Assembly: GCF_947496075.1 (NCBI RefSeq)
Contig: NZ_CANMBJ010000004.1
Coordinates: 434,001-498,000 of the forward strand
Length of the DNA stretch: 64,000 bases
Direction: 5' to 3'
Source: an uncultured Tateyamaria sp.
GTDB taxonomy: Bacteria > Pseudomonadota > Alphaproteobacteria > Rhodobacterales > Rhodobacteraceae
Shown here: in pieces, positions 63,801 to 64,000 of the stretch
Layout: every line of letters starts with the position of its first letter
Numbering within the stretch: position 1 is the stretch's first letter
Notes under the pieces: generated by a model
Database searches by the model: none
What the model saw: the letters and a program-made list of their open reading frames with translations, nothing else
Told to the model about the DNA's origin: nothing
Made by a program: the position numbers and the translations under genes

Positions 63801-64000
63801 GATGGGGCGGGTCAGGCTGCGCTCAACCGGGCGGCCGCCGCTGTCGGACACGCGGACAGTCGCCACGGCTTCGAGCAGCACGTCATCAGCTTCTACCTCC
63901 GGCCAAGGCAGGGACAGGTAGGACCGACCCTCCGCATCCGTGCGCCCGCCCTGCACGTAGCGACGTTGTGGAGAGAAAGCCGCGTCATGCCGACCAAACA
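60864..64000 (-). CDS. yfhM: Bacterial alpha-2-macroglobulin (YfhM-like), 5' end outside window
   Basis: The frame is open to the right edge, so this is the C-terminal 1,045 or so residues of a larger protein (E. coli YfhM is about 1,650). Visible parts: MG/fibronectin-like beta domains, the A2M domain with FNGTIRLMAVAWSND, the thioester motif C-T-E-Q (codons at 62163-62174, in PYGCTEQV), the alpha-helical toroid after it, and a receptor-type end domain. An intact CxEQ predicts covalent trapping of attacking proteases in the periplasm. Coupled to pbpC by ATGA. Confidence 0.93.
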   Translation of the reverse strand, partial: FGRHDAAFSPQRRYVQGGRTDAEGRSYLSLPWPEVEADDVLLEAVATVRVSDSGGRPVERSLTRPIAPEGTVIGIKPAFDDVLPEGGSADFEVIAVDAPADLPVQWTVNKIETRYQWYQLNGNWDWEPITRRIRVSQGAAVLGDIPVQISTPTEWGDYELVVESTQGAYTASSVAFASGWYGAADSSATPDRLTLSLDAENYRVGDTAQLRIVPPHDGVALVSVLSGSVISRQAIPVHAGETVIPLEVTEGWGTGAYVTASVLRTGLSSNPGPARVLGLAHAAIDPEDKALTVSIDAPEEVSGQEGQTEVAVRIDGLEGAQGFVTLAAVDVGILNLTGFEAPDPQGHYFGQRRLGVDLRDVYGRLIDGQSGALGMVRSGGDAGSSMQRQSPPPTEAVMAAFSGPVPVDSNGLARVTIPRPNFNGTIRLMAVAWSNDGVGQAAKDVIARDPVVISAALPRFLAPGDQSRVQFEFVHAAGTSGVMPLEVSGSGVSVGAAPPTIDLTENGTVRVSLPLIAQEVGDHSIDVALTTPDGTVLTKSLTLGVRANDPTIAVTQRLELAAGEALTFDDNVFANLRPDSARATLAAGPLARFDMPGLIGQLDRYPYGCTEQVTSAALPLLYLPRTAQAAGLADVDQRITTAINRVLTRQASNGAFGLWRAQSGDFWLDAYVTDFLLRASDQGHEVPERALRLALDNLRNRINYAPDFDAGGEDIAYALMVLARAGSASIGDLRYYADTKAEAFSTPLARAQLGAALASYGEQTRADRLFGLAQDLALRNNTDTGLWRADYGTSLRDAAGLLHLAAEAGSTRIDQSRLAATVTAGRGGYSTQEAAQLLMAAQALRDGAGTPVLSVDDTPVSGPVVQSRVLGDSSSIIRNVSGQPQDVTLTTYGVPLTPPEAGGYGYSIARDAFTLEGAPADGPWTIGERRVIVLTVTPFEKVGARLMVDDPLPAGIEIDNPNLIRSGDVAGLDWLETANTEHAEFRSDRFLAAVNHTGSDTFRLAYIARAVSPGDFHHPAALVEDMYRAEYRAVTGTGRTVVTE

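Overview
The window looks like chromosome (or a large replicon) of a marine alphaproteobacterium of the Rhodobacteraceae/Roseobacter group. Grounds: moderately high GC, short intergenic gaps with many ATGA start/stop overlaps, a gpmI-envC-ctpA operon, several conserved small alphaproteobacterial proteins (DUF1203, CHCC zinc finger, DUF1285, DUF2798), a TRAP transporter, and many sugar-acid dehydrogenases and dehydratases. This is inferred from gene content; no rRNA, tRNA, phage, IS element or CRISPR array was found. No gap between genes exceeds about 280 bases.

Layout. 1-4217: a partial, unusual Rieske-thiamine-diphosphate enzyme fusion, a TetR regulator, and a divergent cupin/FAD-oxidase pair. 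4214-5503: a lone UDP-hexosamine-type dehydrogenase. 5632-24056: a large hexuronate catabolic island. It holds a minus-strand operon of four different Gfo/Idh/MocA dehydrogenases around mannonate dehydratase (uxuA); a plus-strand pair uxaC and a uxuB-like reductase; and a long minus-strand operon of TRAP transporter, two phytanoyl-CoA-dioxygenase-like oxygenases, an altronate-dehydratase-like enzyme, a beta-hydroxyacid dehydrogenase, an EamA permease and KDG kinase. A GntR/FCD regulator is divergent from it. Together these would convert glucuronate, and probably galacturonate, to KDPG; no KDPG aldolase is in the window. The oxygenases and four dehydrogenases suggest the true substrate is a modified uronate or glycoside (inference).

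24160-32953: a second sugar-acid block with an FAD protein, a denD/ltnD-like pair, and a plus-strand operon (SDR, IlvD/EDD dehydratase, FAH-family hydrolase, 2-hydroxyacid dehydrogenase, enolase-superfamily dehydratase). The latter has the logic of a non-phosphorylating 2,4-diketo-acid hydrolase route for an L-sugar acid. 33000-34404: an AraC/GyrI regulator overlapping trmO.

34499-47095: core functions: ctpA, envC-like, gpmI, a stand-alone dnaE2 with a LexA-like site and a small PII-like partner, DUF1203, a CHCC zinc-finger protein whose Shine-Dalgarno lies inside an inverted repeat, a soluble MCP-like protein and polA. 47112-52171: small conserved proteins, a third PhyH-family oxygenase, a hydroxypyruvate isomerase-like protein, an SDR, and a cluster of palindromic intergenic repeats. 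52229-64000: a MoxR-DUF58-BatA/DUF4159 membrane operon, convergent with a bacterial alpha-2-macroglobulin gene (cut by the window edge) and pbpC.
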